NCBI RefSeq assembly: GCF_029338395.1
Contig: NZ_CP119810.1
Location: forward strand, 124,001-188,000
Source: Halorussus caseinilyticus
GTDB lineage: Archaea; Halobacteriota; Halobacteria; Halobacteriales; Haladaptataceae
Reading direction: 5' to 3'
DNA: 64,000 nt
The notes beneath the pieces were generated by a model. That model saw only the letters and a list, made by a program, of their open reading frames with translations. It made no database searches and was not told the origin of the DNA. Below are positions 26,895 through 35,205 of this stretch, in pieces. Numbering within the stretch: position 1 is the first letter of the stretch; each line of letters begins with the position of its first letter. Position numbers and translations under genes: made by a program.

Positions 26895-27704
26895 CTACTG
26901 GTTGTGTTCGACTTCCAGAATCCGCGAATCGCACTCCGAACAACTGACCGCCACCACGTCCATCGTGCGACAACACGACTCGACGGTCTCCTGTTCCATG
27001 GCGATGTCGCCGCCGCAGTCGGGGCAGGCGTCGAGGAAGATACGGAGACCGCTCAGGACGCGACTCTGGTTGGTGACCGTCAGCGACTCCCAGTCGTCGT
27101 ACCGGTTCTCTAGCAGTTTCGCGGCCGCGAGGTCGGCGACGAGTGCGGCGCGGGACTCCCACTGTCCGAGGCGACCGTTGTCGTACTCCGCGACCAGCGC
27201 TTCCTCGTGTTCTTCGAAGGAGAGTTTCTCCTCGTCAACGTCGAGGACGGCGCTCAGGTCGCTCTTCTCGGTCTCGTCGGCTTTGATGGACTCCATGTTG
27301 TCGTACCACGCTTCGCGGAACGACTCGGAGAGACAGAGGTCGTCCATCTCCGCGCAGGGTTCGACCGCGCCAGCGTCTGCCAGCACTTCCTCCGGGTCGC
27401 GCTCTTCTTCGCTGATTTCGGGCGTCTCGTCTTCGAGTTTGTCGAACTTCGCCAGAACCCAGTCGGGGAAGTACCGCTTGGTCAGCGCTGGCGTCCCCGG
27501 CACGAGATACCCTCGGTAGTAGATGCTGAGCAGTGATAGCGTGAATACCACGAGACCACCGGCGAACGTCAACGCGGCCGAGACGAGACCGCTCAGCACG
27601 ACCGCGATGAAGACGTTGACGATGGTACACGGCGTACACCGGTTCTCTCCGGTGTACTCCGGTTGTCGGAACCAGTCCACGAACCCGTTCGATTTCGTAC
27701 TCAT
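26895..27704 (-). CDS. Origin-adjacent membrane protein with C-terminal zinc ribbon
   Basis: The 269-residue protein has a cysteine pair before the membrane (ENRCTPCTIVNVF), one or two membrane helices (VFIAVVLSGLVSAALTFAGG and LVVFTLSLLSIYYRGYLVPG), an acidic middle part, and a zinc-ribbon-like end with CPDCGG, a CC pair and CSECDS. Its stop codon lies a few bases from the last ORB-like element, so gene and origin are tightly linked. No catalytic motif is seen and I do not recognise a named family. A link to origin function, for example membrane tethering, is only speculation from position. Confidence 0.75.
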   Translation of the reverse strand: MSTKSNGFVDWFRQPEYTGENRCTPCTIVNVFIAVVLSGLVSAALTFAGGLVVFTLSLLSIYYRGYLVPGTPALTKRYFPDWVLAKFDKLEDETPEISEEERDPEEVLADAGAVEPCAEMDDLCLSESFREAWYDNMESIKADETEKSDLSAVLDVDEEKLSFEEHEEALVAEYDNGRLGQWESRAALVADLAAAKLLENRYDDWESLTVTNQSRVLSGLRIFLDACPDCGGDIAMEQETVESCCRTMDVVAVSCSECDSRILEVEHNQ

Positions 27705-27768
27705 ACTGTCTGTATTCTTTATTTTCTACTCATATATCTGTTGTTAAAGTAAACAGACAGGTTCGGCC

Positions 27769-27808
27769 GCCGGGTCGGGTCGAACCGGTCGGTTCGACCC
27801 GACCCGGC
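27769..27808 (-). terminator. Perfect 18-bp hairpin after the histidine kinase gene
   Basis: The arms GCCGGGTCGGGTCGAACC and GGTTCGACCCGACCCGGC are exact complements with loop GGTC. It lies 33 bases past the stop of the minus-strand kinase gene and upstream of the next minus-strand gene, as a terminator would. Confidence 0.6.
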
Positions 27809-27841
27809 GACTCATCCGGTCAGCGGAAACCGACCGGCGAT

Positions 27842-29485
27842 TCACTCCAGTTCGAGCGGAGAAGCGTTCTGCAACCCAGAAACGTCCTCGACCGCACGCT
27901 GGAGTCGGAGAGTCACCGCACTGCCGTTGGTGTGGTAGTCCTCGAACGTCAGTTCCCCGCCGAACTTGCCGACTATCCAGTTCGAAAGCCAGAGACCGAG
28001 ACCGCTTCCGTGGTGGAGCGCGGTCTCTTCACCCTCCGTGAGAACTTCGCGTTCGTCCTCCGGGATGCCCGGCCCGTCGTCCAAGACGGTCACTTCTACC
28101 CACTCGCGGTCGTCGTCGGTGGCCGAGACGGTGACGGTCACCGACGGCCGATTCCCGCCGTGTTCGATGGCGTTCTCCACGACTTCGCTTATCGCGGCCT
28201 CGACCGTCTTGTCGGCGTACACGGTCACGGTTTCGGGAGTCTCGGCGGTTATCTCGGCGTCCGGGTACGACTGGCGGAACTCCTCGCAGGTTCGTTCCAC
28301 GCAGGTAGTCACGTCGATTTGCTTGGTCGTCCGGTCCTCGCGGTCCAGCGTCTTGCCGACTTCGCGGGCCTTCTCGCTGATTTCGATGAGTTCGCTCGCT
28401 TTCTGTTCGATGATACCTGCTTCCTTCGCGGCCGGTGGGAACTCCTCTACGATGTTCTCGGCCCGGCCCAACACGACGTTGAGGTCGTTTCGGAGGTTGT
28501 GCCGCAGGATTCGGTTGAACACCTGTAGGCGCTGTTCCCGCCGGACGAGTTCCTTCCGGGTCTGTACCGAGTCGATGGCGTACGCGATATTGTTGCCGAA
28601 CTTCGAGAGGACTCGGCGCTCGGTCTCGTCGAACGCGTGTTGCACGTCCGACCAGACGCTCAACACGCCGTACGACTGGTCTTCGTACACGAGGGGGACG
28701 ACGGCGGCCGCGTAGCGTTCGATGTTTCCGTCTATCTCGTGGTCGAATCGGTTCTCCAGTTTCGTTCCGCGTTCGATGCTCACCTCGCAGGTCTCGACTG
28801 CCTCCCGGACGGGAATGCGGTCGCCCTCTTCCCGGTCGCCGTCGAGAACCACGGCGTCGAGGTATCGCTGTTCGACGCCCGCCGACGCCTCCGGTCGGAC
28901 CGCGGTGGCGTCTTCGTCTACGCTCCCGACCCACGCGAGAACGTAGGGTTTCGAGTCTGCGAGTCGTTCGCAGACGGTCTCTTCGATGTCGTCGCGCGAG
29001 GACGCCTGCAAGACCGCCTGACTCACGTCCCACATGAGGTCGTTGACCGCGATTTGACGGTCGGCGAGTCGCTCGGTTCGACGCCGAGCGATGGCGTTTT
29101 CGATACGGTTCGCCAACACCGCGAACTGCTCTTTGCCCTCGCCCTTCCGGAGGTAGTCCGTGACGCCCACCGAGATAGCTTCGCTCGCGGTCTGTTCGCT
29201 TCCGCCGCCCGTCAACAAGATAAACGGGATGTCGGGGTACGTCTCTCGGACGGCGTCGAGAAACTCCAGTCCGTCCATGCCCGGCATCTGGTAGTCGCTG
29301 ACGATGCAGTCGAAGCGCTCGGTTTCGAGTCGTTCGAGCGCAATCGCCGCGCTCTCGACCGTCTGTACGTCCATCTCGTACTCGCCGGTGAGAACCCCTG
29401 CCGTAACTCTGGCAAAGAAATCGTTGTCTTCGACGTGCAGTACGCGGGGGCGGACCTCCGGCATTCTCTGTGTTGCCGGATTCAC
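27842..29485 (-). CDS. Hybrid response regulator, GAF and histidine kinase
   Basis: The 547-residue cytoplasmic protein has an N-terminal receiver domain (HVEDNDFF; phospho-acceptor Asp64 in IVSDYQMPGMDG), a GAF domain (about 160-300), a HisKA-like dimerisation helix with the H-box NRILRHNLRNDL, and an HATPase domain with N-box VVENAIEHGG and G-boxes DDGPGIP and GSGLGLWL. Architectures of this type are common orphan sensors in haloarchaea. The start could also be the ATG at 29464 (MPEVRPRVLHVEDN). No DNA-binding output is present. Confidence 0.92.
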   Translation of the reverse strand: MNPATQRMPEVRPRVLHVEDNDFFARVTAGVLTGEYEMDVQTVESAAIALERLETERFDCIVSDYQMPGMDGLEFLDAVRETYPDIPFILLTGGGSEQTASEAISVGVTDYLRKGEGKEQFAVLANRIENAIARRRTERLADRQIAVNDLMWDVSQAVLQASSRDDIEETVCERLADSKPYVLAWVGSVDEDATAVRPEASAGVEQRYLDAVVLDGDREEGDRIPVREAVETCEVSIERGTKLENRFDHEIDGNIERYAAAVVPLVYEDQSYGVLSVWSDVQHAFDETERRVLSKFGNNIAYAIDSVQTRKELVRREQRLQVFNRILRHNLRNDLNVVLGRAENIVEEFPPAAKEAGIIEQKASELIEISEKAREVGKTLDREDRTTKQIDVTTCVERTCEEFRQSYPDAEITAETPETVTVYADKTVEAAISEVVENAIEHGGNRPSVTVTVSATDDDREWVEVTVLDDGPGIPEDEREVLTEGEETALHHGSGLGLWLSNWIVGKFGGELTFEDYHTNGSAVTLRLQRAVEDVSGLQNASPLELE

Positions 29486-29586
29486 GGCTACCTAATAAAG
29501 GGTTTCCTTCTTTTAACTTTGAAAAGTTGAATATCAAAATTGATGTTCGCCTTTCAGCTATGATTATGACCGGGAAAACGGGCGAC

Positions 29587-30303
29587 TCATCCCTCTTGCG
29601 GAGGGTTCGGGGAGTGACCGAACGAAGGTGTAGAAGACTCTATAGGTTCTGCCCACGAGACCGCGTTAGCGATGATTTTTTGAATCTCCGGTTGGTGATA
29701 GATGGGGTAGGTCTCGTGGCCCGGCCGGAAGTAGAAGATTCGACCCGCGCCGCGTCGGTAGCAACACCCGCTTCGGAACACTTCGCCGCCCTCGAACCAA
29801 CTGTTGAACACCAGCGTCTCGGGTGCCGGAACGTCGAACCGCTCGCCGTACATCTCCGTTTCGGGTACTTCGACGGACTCGCCGACGCCCTCGGCGATGG
29901 GGTGGCCCGGTTCGACCGTCCAGAGACGTTCGCGCTCGCCCTCGTTTCGCCACTTGAGGTCGCAGGTCGTCCCCATCAGGCGCTTGAATATCTTCGAGAA
30001 GTGCCCGGAGTGTAACACGAGCAACCCCATCCCGGACAGGACTCGCTCGCGGACGCGTTCGACTATCTCGTCTTGGACCTCGCCGTGGGCCTCGTGACCC
30101 CACCACGTCAGTACGTCCGTGTCGTCCAGCACCGCCTCGGTCAGGCCGTGTTCGGGGTCGTCCAACGTCGCGGTCCGGGTGTCGAACCCCCGGTCTTCGA
30201 GGAACTCGGCGATGGTCGCGTGGATGCCGTCGGGGTAGACTTCGCTGGCCGCACCGCCCTCTCGTTCGTGGCGGTACTCGTTCCAGACGGTGACTGTGGT
30301 CAC
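29587..30303 (-). CDS. ThuA-domain protein
   Basis: The 238-residue product is of the ThuA (trehalose utilization) family, a glutamine-amidotransferase-like fold. Typical segments are [35 protein letters not shown] and [16 protein letters not shown]. It starts at GTG 30303, three bases after the stop of the preceding metallo-beta-lactamase gene, so the two form an operon. The biochemical role of ThuA is not settled; sugar oxidation or hydrolysis has been proposed. Confidence 0.87.
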   Translation of the reverse strand: MTTVTVWNEYRHEREGGAASEVYPDGIHATIAEFLEDRGFDTRTATLDDPEHGLTEAVLDDTDVLTWWGHEAHGEVQDEIVERVRERVLSGMGLLVLHSGHFSKIFKRLMGTTCDLKWRNEGERERLWTVEPGHPIAEGVGESVEVPETEMYGERFDVPAPETLVFNSWFEGGEVFRSGCCYRRGAGRIFYFRPGHETYPIYHQPEIQKIIANAVSWAEPIESSTPSFGHSPNPPQEG

Positions 30304-30306
30304 CGG

Positions 30307-31353
30307 TCAGTCCTCCGTGGCCGCTTCTGGCGGTTTCTCGTCGCTCTGGCCGCCGTAGTCGAATATCGCGTCGAGGTCGGGGTCCTCGTCCAGAAGCGCG
30401 TACCCCTCGTCGGTCCGCTCGACGACGCCCTCCCGTTCGAGGTGGTCCAAGTGCGCCCACGCCTCGCCCGGTCCGTGCATGATGTGTATCTCCGACAGGT
30501 CGCCGAAGAGGTCGGCGCTGACCGTCCACGCGTCGGCCTCACCGCGGTCCCGGAGGACCGACAGCACGCGCTCGGTTCGCTCGCGGTGATGGACGGCGAT
30601 GTCGCGCGCTCGCGCCGCGGGGTCGGCGATTGGGTCGCGGTGTCCCGGCCACGCGCGGGCGTAGTCGGCGTCGATGATTCGGGCGAGCGAGTCGAGGTAG
30701 GTGCCGAGCGGGTCCTCGACGCGGGGGTCCGCGCCGCCGACGTTCGGGGTGTACTTCGGCAGGAGCGCGTCGCCCGAGAGGAGTTCTCGGTCGCCCTCAC
30801 TGGCGTCGTCGCCGACTCGCGCGCCGTCGAACGCGAATCCCGCGAGTCCGGCGGCGTGGCCCGGCAGGTGGACCGCTCGGAGTTCGACGCTCCCGAGGTC
30901 GAACGTCGCGCCGTCGCCGAACGTCTCGACGTTCGGCGACCGGCCCTGAATCCGGTCGTGGAGTTCGAGGAACTCCTCGAGTTCGGCGCGCGCGTCGGCG
31001 GGCATTCCCCACTCGTCCCAGAGTTCGTCCCGGAGGTCCTCGGCGGCGTCCCACGCCGCCTCGTCGCCCGAGACCAGCGGTGCGTCGTCCTCGTGGACGT
31101 ACACCGTCGCGTTGCTCTCTTCCTGAATCTCGCCCGCGAGTCCGGTGTGGTCGTGGTGCCAGTGCGTGAGCAGAATCACATCCACGTCGCCGAACGAGAG
31201 ACCGTACTCCGCGAGTCCCTCACGCAACTGCTCGCGGCCGTCGGGCGTGGCGACCCCGGTGTCCACCAGCGTCGTCGGTCCCGAGTCGCCCTCGAACAGG
31301 TACACGTCGTTTTGCCCTTCGAAGACGGTGTTTCCGAGTTGAATCCGTTTCAC
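30307..31353 (-). CDS. Metallo-beta-lactamase fold hydrolase
   Basis: The 348-residue protein carries the metal motif His64-x-His66-His67-Asp68-His69 (THWHHDHTG) and downstream ligands in RAVHLPGHAAGLAGF and RAWPGHRDPI. The C-terminal part resembles the winged helix of LACTB2-like MBL hydrolases (SDLFGDLSEIHIMHG; HLDHLEREGVVER). The start at GTG 31353 is preferred over an in-frame ATG at 31455 that would extend into the promoter. It is co-directional with and upstream of the ThuA gene. Substrate unknown. Confidence 0.88.
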   Translation of the reverse strand: MKRIQLGNTVFEGQNDVYLFEGDSGPTTLVDTGVATPDGREQLREGLAEYGLSFGDVDVILLTHWHHDHTGLAGEIQEESNATVYVHEDDAPLVSGDEAAWDAAEDLRDELWDEWGMPADARAELEEFLELHDRIQGRSPNVETFGDGATFDLGSVELRAVHLPGHAAGLAGFAFDGARVGDDASEGDRELLSGDALLPKYTPNVGGADPRVEDPLGTYLDSLARIIDADYARAWPGHRDPIADPAARARDIAVHHRERTERVLSVLRDRGEADAWTVSADLFGDLSEIHIMHGPGEAWAHLDHLEREGVVERTDEGYALLDEDPDLDAIFDYGGQSDEKPPEAATED

Positions 31354-31498
31354 GTTCGTACTCCGTCGCTGGCCGATAAGTCGTTTTCTCTCTCGGCACT
31401 CTCTCCGGCCGCGCGCGTCGAGAGGAGTTTTATTACTCCCGTAGTAAAAATTCATACGGAACTTTTATGATAGATACTCTCCGCCCTTCTACTACGCG

Positions 31499-31747
31499 AT
31501 GAGCGAACGACTGGAGCGACGGGAGCAGGACGCCGACCCCGTGAACTGGAAGCGAACGGGCGGCGGCGTCGAGATTTATGACGAGACGAACTCCGACGCG
31601 TGGGTGCGCATGGAGTTCGTCAGCGGTATCGACCCGGACAAACGCCTCTTCGGTATCTGTGACGACTGCGGTCTGGTCACGCCCCAACGGGCGTTACCCT
31701 CCGACAGCATGGCCTGTGGCAACTGCGGGTCGGAGTTCGGCGACTAA
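31499..31747 (+). CDS. Small zinc-ribbon protein (82 residues)
   Basis: The product has a basic-acidic N-terminus, the segment DAWVRMEFVSGIDPDKRLFGICDDCG and two CxxC knuckles (CDDC and CGNC), so it should bind one zinc. A TATA-like TTTTATGA at 31464-31471 lies about 30 bases before the ATG, giving a leaderless message. It is the last gene with normal high-G+C codon use before the AT-rich island. Confidence 0.78.
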   Translation: MSERLERREQDADPVNWKRTGGGVEIYDETNSDAWVRMEFVSGIDPDKRLFGICDDCGLVTPQRALPSDSMACGNCGSEFGD

Positions 31748-31902
31748 TAGAATAGTAGTCGGTACGCAGGTATAAATGACTTTTAATACTGTACTAGTGT
31801 CACAACAGAAAGAATTATAATACCTCTCTATCGTTTATTGAACAAACTGAGTATAGTGAGTAATCCGTTCAGAACTAACTGATTGGGACCATTCTTAGGG
31901 AT

Positions 31903-33048
31903 ATGGATATTAAAAAGGAAGAAATTGAGGGGAAGGATGTTCGCGGTGTTGTCCGTGAACTCATTGATGAAGTCACCAAAACAGAAAAAGAAGCAAAAGA
32001 AAAAAGTACACGAGGTGGAAAGTCCCCCGATTTAAAACTCTACGTAGTTGATACTTCTGAAGAAGTTCTCGGCCAATTAAACGATCTCGCTACCTCAATA
32101 ATTGACTCGGACTCTTCAAAGAAAGCAGCAAAGAATTTCTTTAATAGTCATATCATAAGCGAATATAAAATAAGCTCTGATATTTGGTGGGTGGAAATAA
32201 AAACTCCGAGATATGAACGTACTGATGATTTCATCTTTGTAAAAAGGGACGATTCAATCTGGATTCTGACTACTGAGTTAAAAGATTGGGCAGAGGATAC
32301 AGTCGAAAACATAATCAAATATATGCCTCAGATGGAACGGGTATACCTAACATCTGATGACTTAGAGGATGTTATGGACTCTATAATTGATTCTGAAGTT
32401 TCCGGTTTTACTGCGAAATATCGCTCACAGCATCAAGAAAGAGCCGCTACATTACGGTTTCACGGTGCTGAACCAGATGATATGAAAAAGGCAGAAGAAC
32501 ACTTTCAGGCAACCCCTACACGAATTGAATTTAACCAACGTAATAGCCCCTCTACAGCAATACAAGGTTCTGGTTCTAACGATGGGATACTTACTGTTGA
32601 AAGTGTCCGGTTAGGTTCCGAAGGGAAGGCTACAGACACGCTACTTGACACTTCAAAAGATTTCATCCTTGTTGATAGCAAGAGATACGAGGTCAATACT
32701 GATTCTAAAGTAAGGTTTTTTGAATCCGGATTCAGTATAGACGAATTTACTAGTATAGAACTTTATGACCCTGAACGAGAATCAGCAGAAAACTTACGTG
32801 AAGAAATAAAATCTGAAATACTCTCGAAGAACCAATACCAATATGGTCGTTGGGGAGAAAATACGTTTTTCATACATGATAAGAACCATGGAGAAATTTT
32901 CGAACTAGGAATCGAATCTCCCGAATTAGTTCTCCATGCCAGAGAAGCAACTACAGCACTTAGCCTTCGAAGTTTCTGTAAGAGCGTACTTGACGAGTTT
33001 GATTCAACATATTCCATTCGAAAGAAAGAAACGGAGGTGACTCTCTAA
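31903..33048 (+). CDS. Unknown protein of AT-rich two-gene island, gene 1
   Basis: The 381-residue product has base and codon use unlike its surroundings (many AAA, ATA, TTA and GAA codons), a sign of recent transfer. It starts with a charged, probably coiled region (residues 1-40), then an alpha/beta part (LKLYVVDTSEEVLGQLNDLA), a strand-rich segment (SDIWWVEIKTPRYERTDDFIFVK; SIWILTTELKDWAED) and a second beta-rich region from about residue 230. There is no signal peptide or membrane helix. I do not recognise a family or catalytic motif. Its stop overlaps the start of the nuclease-like gene (TAATG), so the two act together; a sensor or regulatory partner role is a guess. Confidence 0.88.
   Translation: MDIKKEEIEGKDVRGVVRELIDEVTKTEKEAKEKSTRGGKSPDLKLYVVDTSEEVLGQLNDLATSIIDSDSSKKAAKNFFNSHIISEYKISSDIWWVEIKTPRYERTDDFIFVKRDDSIWILTTELKDWAEDTVENIIKYMPQMERVYLTSDDLEDVMDSIIDSEVSGFTAKYRSQHQERAATLRFHGAEPDDMKKAEEHFQATPTRIEFNQRNSPSTAIQGSGSNDGILTVESVRLGSEGKATDTLLDTSKDFILVDSKRYEVNTDSKVRFFESGFSIDEFTSIELYDPERESAENLREEIKSEILSKNQYQYGRWGENTFFIHDKNHGEIFELGIESPELVLHAREATTALSLRSFCKSVLDEFDSTYSIRKKETEVTL
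33033..33040 (+). promoter_or_regulatory. Strong Shine-Dalgarno for the nuclease-like gene
   Basis: GGAGGTGA, a full match to the anti-Shine-Dalgarno sequence, lies seven bases before the ATG at 33048 and inside the end of gene 1. This fixes the start of gene 2 and shows that it is translated from a bicistronic message, unlike the leaderless genes around. Confidence 0.8.
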
Positions 33049-33947
33049 TGAGTCGGCAGTGGGAGAGACAAAAAACTGAGATTGACTCATATAATACGTT
33101 CTTATCCGCATACCATTCTCGTACAAGTTATCATGGATTTTCTGAAATGGATTATGTCGTTTCCAATTATTTCCCGAAGTTATCTGATCCGCATACTGGC
33201 GCTGATGCCGAACCCGATTTCGTTCTATACAATGGTAAGAATGTCATACTCGTCGAAATTAAGCAAGGAAATAATATCTCTTCACGACATATTAAGCAGA
33301 TGGAGAAAAATAACGACGTTAGCATCGAATACGCAGAGGAATTCCTGAAAGATTCTCAGATTCAACGGAGATTTGGGCTCAGCGGCGATGTTTTTTCGGT
33401 CGAAACTTGTATTGTTTATGATGGTATGGGCGAGGAATACGTAGAAAAGTGCCGGAAAAAATGGCCAGATTGTCGTGAAAAACTGGAAGAGATGGAAAAC
33501 GAGACCGCTATCCTTGGTCAAAGTAGGGATTCGAAATTACGAATTCTGACTGGCGAATTTGATTCTCCTGACTTACAACATTGGCTTGAATACGGGATTG
33601 ATTTACCTCCCACACCACGGACTACTATATCTCTGACGGATGGACTCGAAATGGAAAGTATTGCAGTATCACTCTGTAATATCTGGGGTCAGAAAGCGGT
33701 ATCCGGTTCTGTACTTGTCTCAGTACAGGAAATCCGAAGCCACTTTGACCACCGTGAACTCAAACCGGGTGATGTCACTGATGCATTTAAGTATTTAACC
33801 GATGTCAATGCGTGTGAGGCACGAGGAAACCGTACATACGAATTCCGAAAAGAGCATCTCGGGCAAATACTCGATATTGAACGAATCATAGCGGATGAAG
33901 ACGACGATAGAGATGGTACTCAAAGAGGATTGGACGATTTTAACTAG
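33048..33947 (+). CDS. Putative PD-(D/E)XK nuclease of the AT-rich island, gene 2
   Basis: The 299-residue product contains Pro56-Asp57 (EPDFVLYNGKNV) followed on the next strand by Glu70-Ile71-Lys72 (VILVEIKQGN), which is the D...ExK core of PD-(D/E)XK nucleases; the motif spacing is normal. The C-terminal third (SVQEIRSHFDHRELKPGDVTDAFKYL, to about residue 275) looks like a winged helix ending in a beta hairpin (ACEARGNRTYEF), suggesting DNA binding. Codon use is AT-rich as in gene 1. Nuclease activity is inferred from the motif alone. Such nucleases beside an unknown partner are common in phage-defence or restriction modules, but no known system could be named. Confidence 0.85.
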   Translation: MSRQWERQKTEIDSYNTFLSAYHSRTSYHGFSEMDYVVSNYFPKLSDPHTGADAEPDFVLYNGKNVILVEIKQGNNISSRHIKQMEKNNDVSIEYAEEFLKDSQIQRRFGLSGDVFSVETCIVYDGMGEEYVEKCRKKWPDCREKLEEMENETAILGQSRDSKLRILTGEFDSPDLQHWLEYGIDLPPTPRTTISLTDGLEMESIAVSLCNIWGQKAVSGSVLVSVQEIRSHFDHRELKPGDVTDAFKYLTDVNACEARGNRTYEFRKEHLGQILDIERIIADEDDDRDGTQRGLDDFN

Positions 33948-33973
33948 TTTTGGAAATTTACTGGCTTTTGTGT

Positions 33974-34081
33974 CTATGACAGTCGGTCCGCGAACGACTC
34001 GAACTCCCCGCCTTCCGAAACCGACTCCAACTCGTCCAGCGCGTCGGCGTCCTCGTCGCGGTTCTGTTCGAGCAGGTCCAC
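33974..34081 (-). pseudogene. C-terminal remnant of a haloarchaeal gene at the island border
   Basis: On the minus strand a high-G+C, acidic reading frame (VDLLEQNRDEDADALDEL, ending SFADRLS and TAG at 33974) is followed upstream only by non-coding sequence and a stop. Its composition is that of a native gene tail, unlike the island beside it. It may be what is left of a gene cut by the insertion or a deletion. It is short, so chance coding cannot be excluded. The rest of 34082-34226 shows nothing clear. Confidence 0.35.
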
Positions 34082-34226
34082 CCTCCTACCCCGCACACGT
34101 CCTTAGCTGTGGTTGAGGGTTCGAGACCCGGCGGACCCCCGTCGGCGGTCCCCCGTCGCCTCGTCGTCGCTCCGCTGTCGCGCCGCCGACGCCACCGTTT
34201 TCACGGAGGCCCCCGTCTGGGGTGTC

Positions 34227-34397
34227 ATGGCCGTCCCGAAGCCGAAATCCGCGCTCGAAGTCGCGGCGGTAGCTATCGGCGCATTCGTCGCGCTACTCGT
34301 CGTCGTCCCGCTGGTTCCGCTCGTTCTCGACCTCGTAATCGGCATCTTCCGGGGCTTCTTCGACGTTATCGTCCCCGGCGGCAGGACCTACTCGTAG
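34227..34397 (+). CDS. Small single-helix membrane protein (56 residues)
   Basis: From ATG 34227 the product is MAVPKPKSALEVAAVAIG followed by a long hydrophobic helix (AFVALLVVVPLVPLVLDLVI) and a short tail FFDVIVPGGRTYS. The frame is open further upstream, but that part is arginine-rich and looks non-coding. It resembles small haloarchaeal membrane proteins of unknown role. Confidence 0.6.
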   Translation: MAVPKPKSALEVAAVAIGAFVALLVVVPLVPLVLDLVIGIFRGFFDVIVPGGRTYS

Positions 34398-34442
34398 GGT
34401 CTCGGGATTCGACCGACTTCTCGGGGAGGGTGTCTCCGACGG

Positions 34443-34530
34443 CGGACGAGCGAACGCAGTGAGCGAGGAAGCAGGTACGAGGTCTGCGGTCGCGGTGCCG
34501 TCGCGGTCCTGATTGGTTCAAGCCTGAAGC
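34443..34530 (+). repeat. Dispersed intergenic element, copy C (degenerate)
   Basis: GGACGAGCGAACGCAGTGAG, a GAGGTCTGCGGTCGCGGTG block and the box TGATTGGTTCAAGCCTGAA occur in the standard order, without the GC-rich hairpin and with a decayed GGTTGGGGAGG block. Downstream, 34545-34640 repeats GCTGTTGCAGTGCGGT-like units. The rest of this 390-base gap between convergent genes holds no gene; an AT-rich segment lies at 34740-34780. Confidence 0.7.
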
Positions 34531-34791
34531 TCGTTCTCGCCGTCGCTGTCGTGTAGCAGTGTGGTGCGGTAGCGGTGCTGTTGCAGTGCGGTCGCAGTTC
34601 GGTAGGTGCTGTTGCAGTGCGGTAGCGGTGCGGGTACGTCTTGCCCGAGCCGAGTCTCCGCTGAACCCTCTGCCGACCCGACCGTCGTCAACCGAGTCGC
34701 TCACGGTTCACTACTTCGGCAACCGAAAGAAGTTTCAAGAAACTCTCTACCACCTCTAAAGAAACATATATATTGCCTTAACATGGAAAAA

Positions 34792-35148
34792 TCAGTCTTT
34801 CGCGTTCGACCGTCGCCCGACTAGCAACCCCGCGACGAGACCGACCGCCACCCATCCGAGCGACCGCTTTCGCTCGTCGAACCGGACGAATCGCGTTCGC
34901 TCGTCGGTGATTTCGAGCGCACCGACGGGCGTGGCGACGGACCCGCCGCCACCGCCGCCGCCCTCGCTGTCGCCGCCGGTCTGCGCTACGTCGTGGCTCT
35001 GGCCGAACCCACCGCCGAAGCCAAAGGCGACCCGCGCGACCGGAACCACCGTCTTGTCGCCGCGCTCTATCGGGTCGCCGTACACCGACCGGACGTTCGC
35101 GCTCCGCTGGAGTCGCTCCACGATGGACTCGATTTGTGTGACGCTCAT
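34792..35148 (-). CDS. GerW/YtfJ-like protein with C-terminal membrane helix
   Basis: The 118-residue product has the YtfJ pattern VRSVYGDPIERGDKTVVPVARVAFGFGGGFG, a glycine-rich linker, VGALEITDERTRFVRF and a C-terminal helix LGWVAVGLVAGLLVG. The family is named after a Bacillus spore protein but occurs widely in archaea, where its function is unknown. Start ATG at 35148. Confidence 0.83.
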   Translation of the reverse strand: MSVTQIESIVERLQRSANVRSVYGDPIERGDKTVVPVARVAFGFGGGFGQSHDVAQTGGDSEGGGGGGGSVATPVGALEITDERTRFVRFDERKRSLGWVAVGLVAGLLVGRRSNAKD

Positions 35149-35205
35149 GGTTTCCTCCGGTGTGGGTTCGACGCCGGGCGAGAAAAGCGTGCGTACCGCC
35201 GGGCG

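Noticed and set aside
30701-30949. Plus-strand small ORF inside the metallo-beta-lactamase gene
   Set aside because: Composition is Ser/Arg/Pro-rich as expected of antisense frames, with no promoter or similarity.
34105-34140. tRNA-like 3' end (GGGTTCGAGACCC) beside the island, as an integration site
   Set aside because: Only three base pairs of a T stem form, no acceptor or anticodon arm is found upstream, and no second copy lies on the other side of the island.
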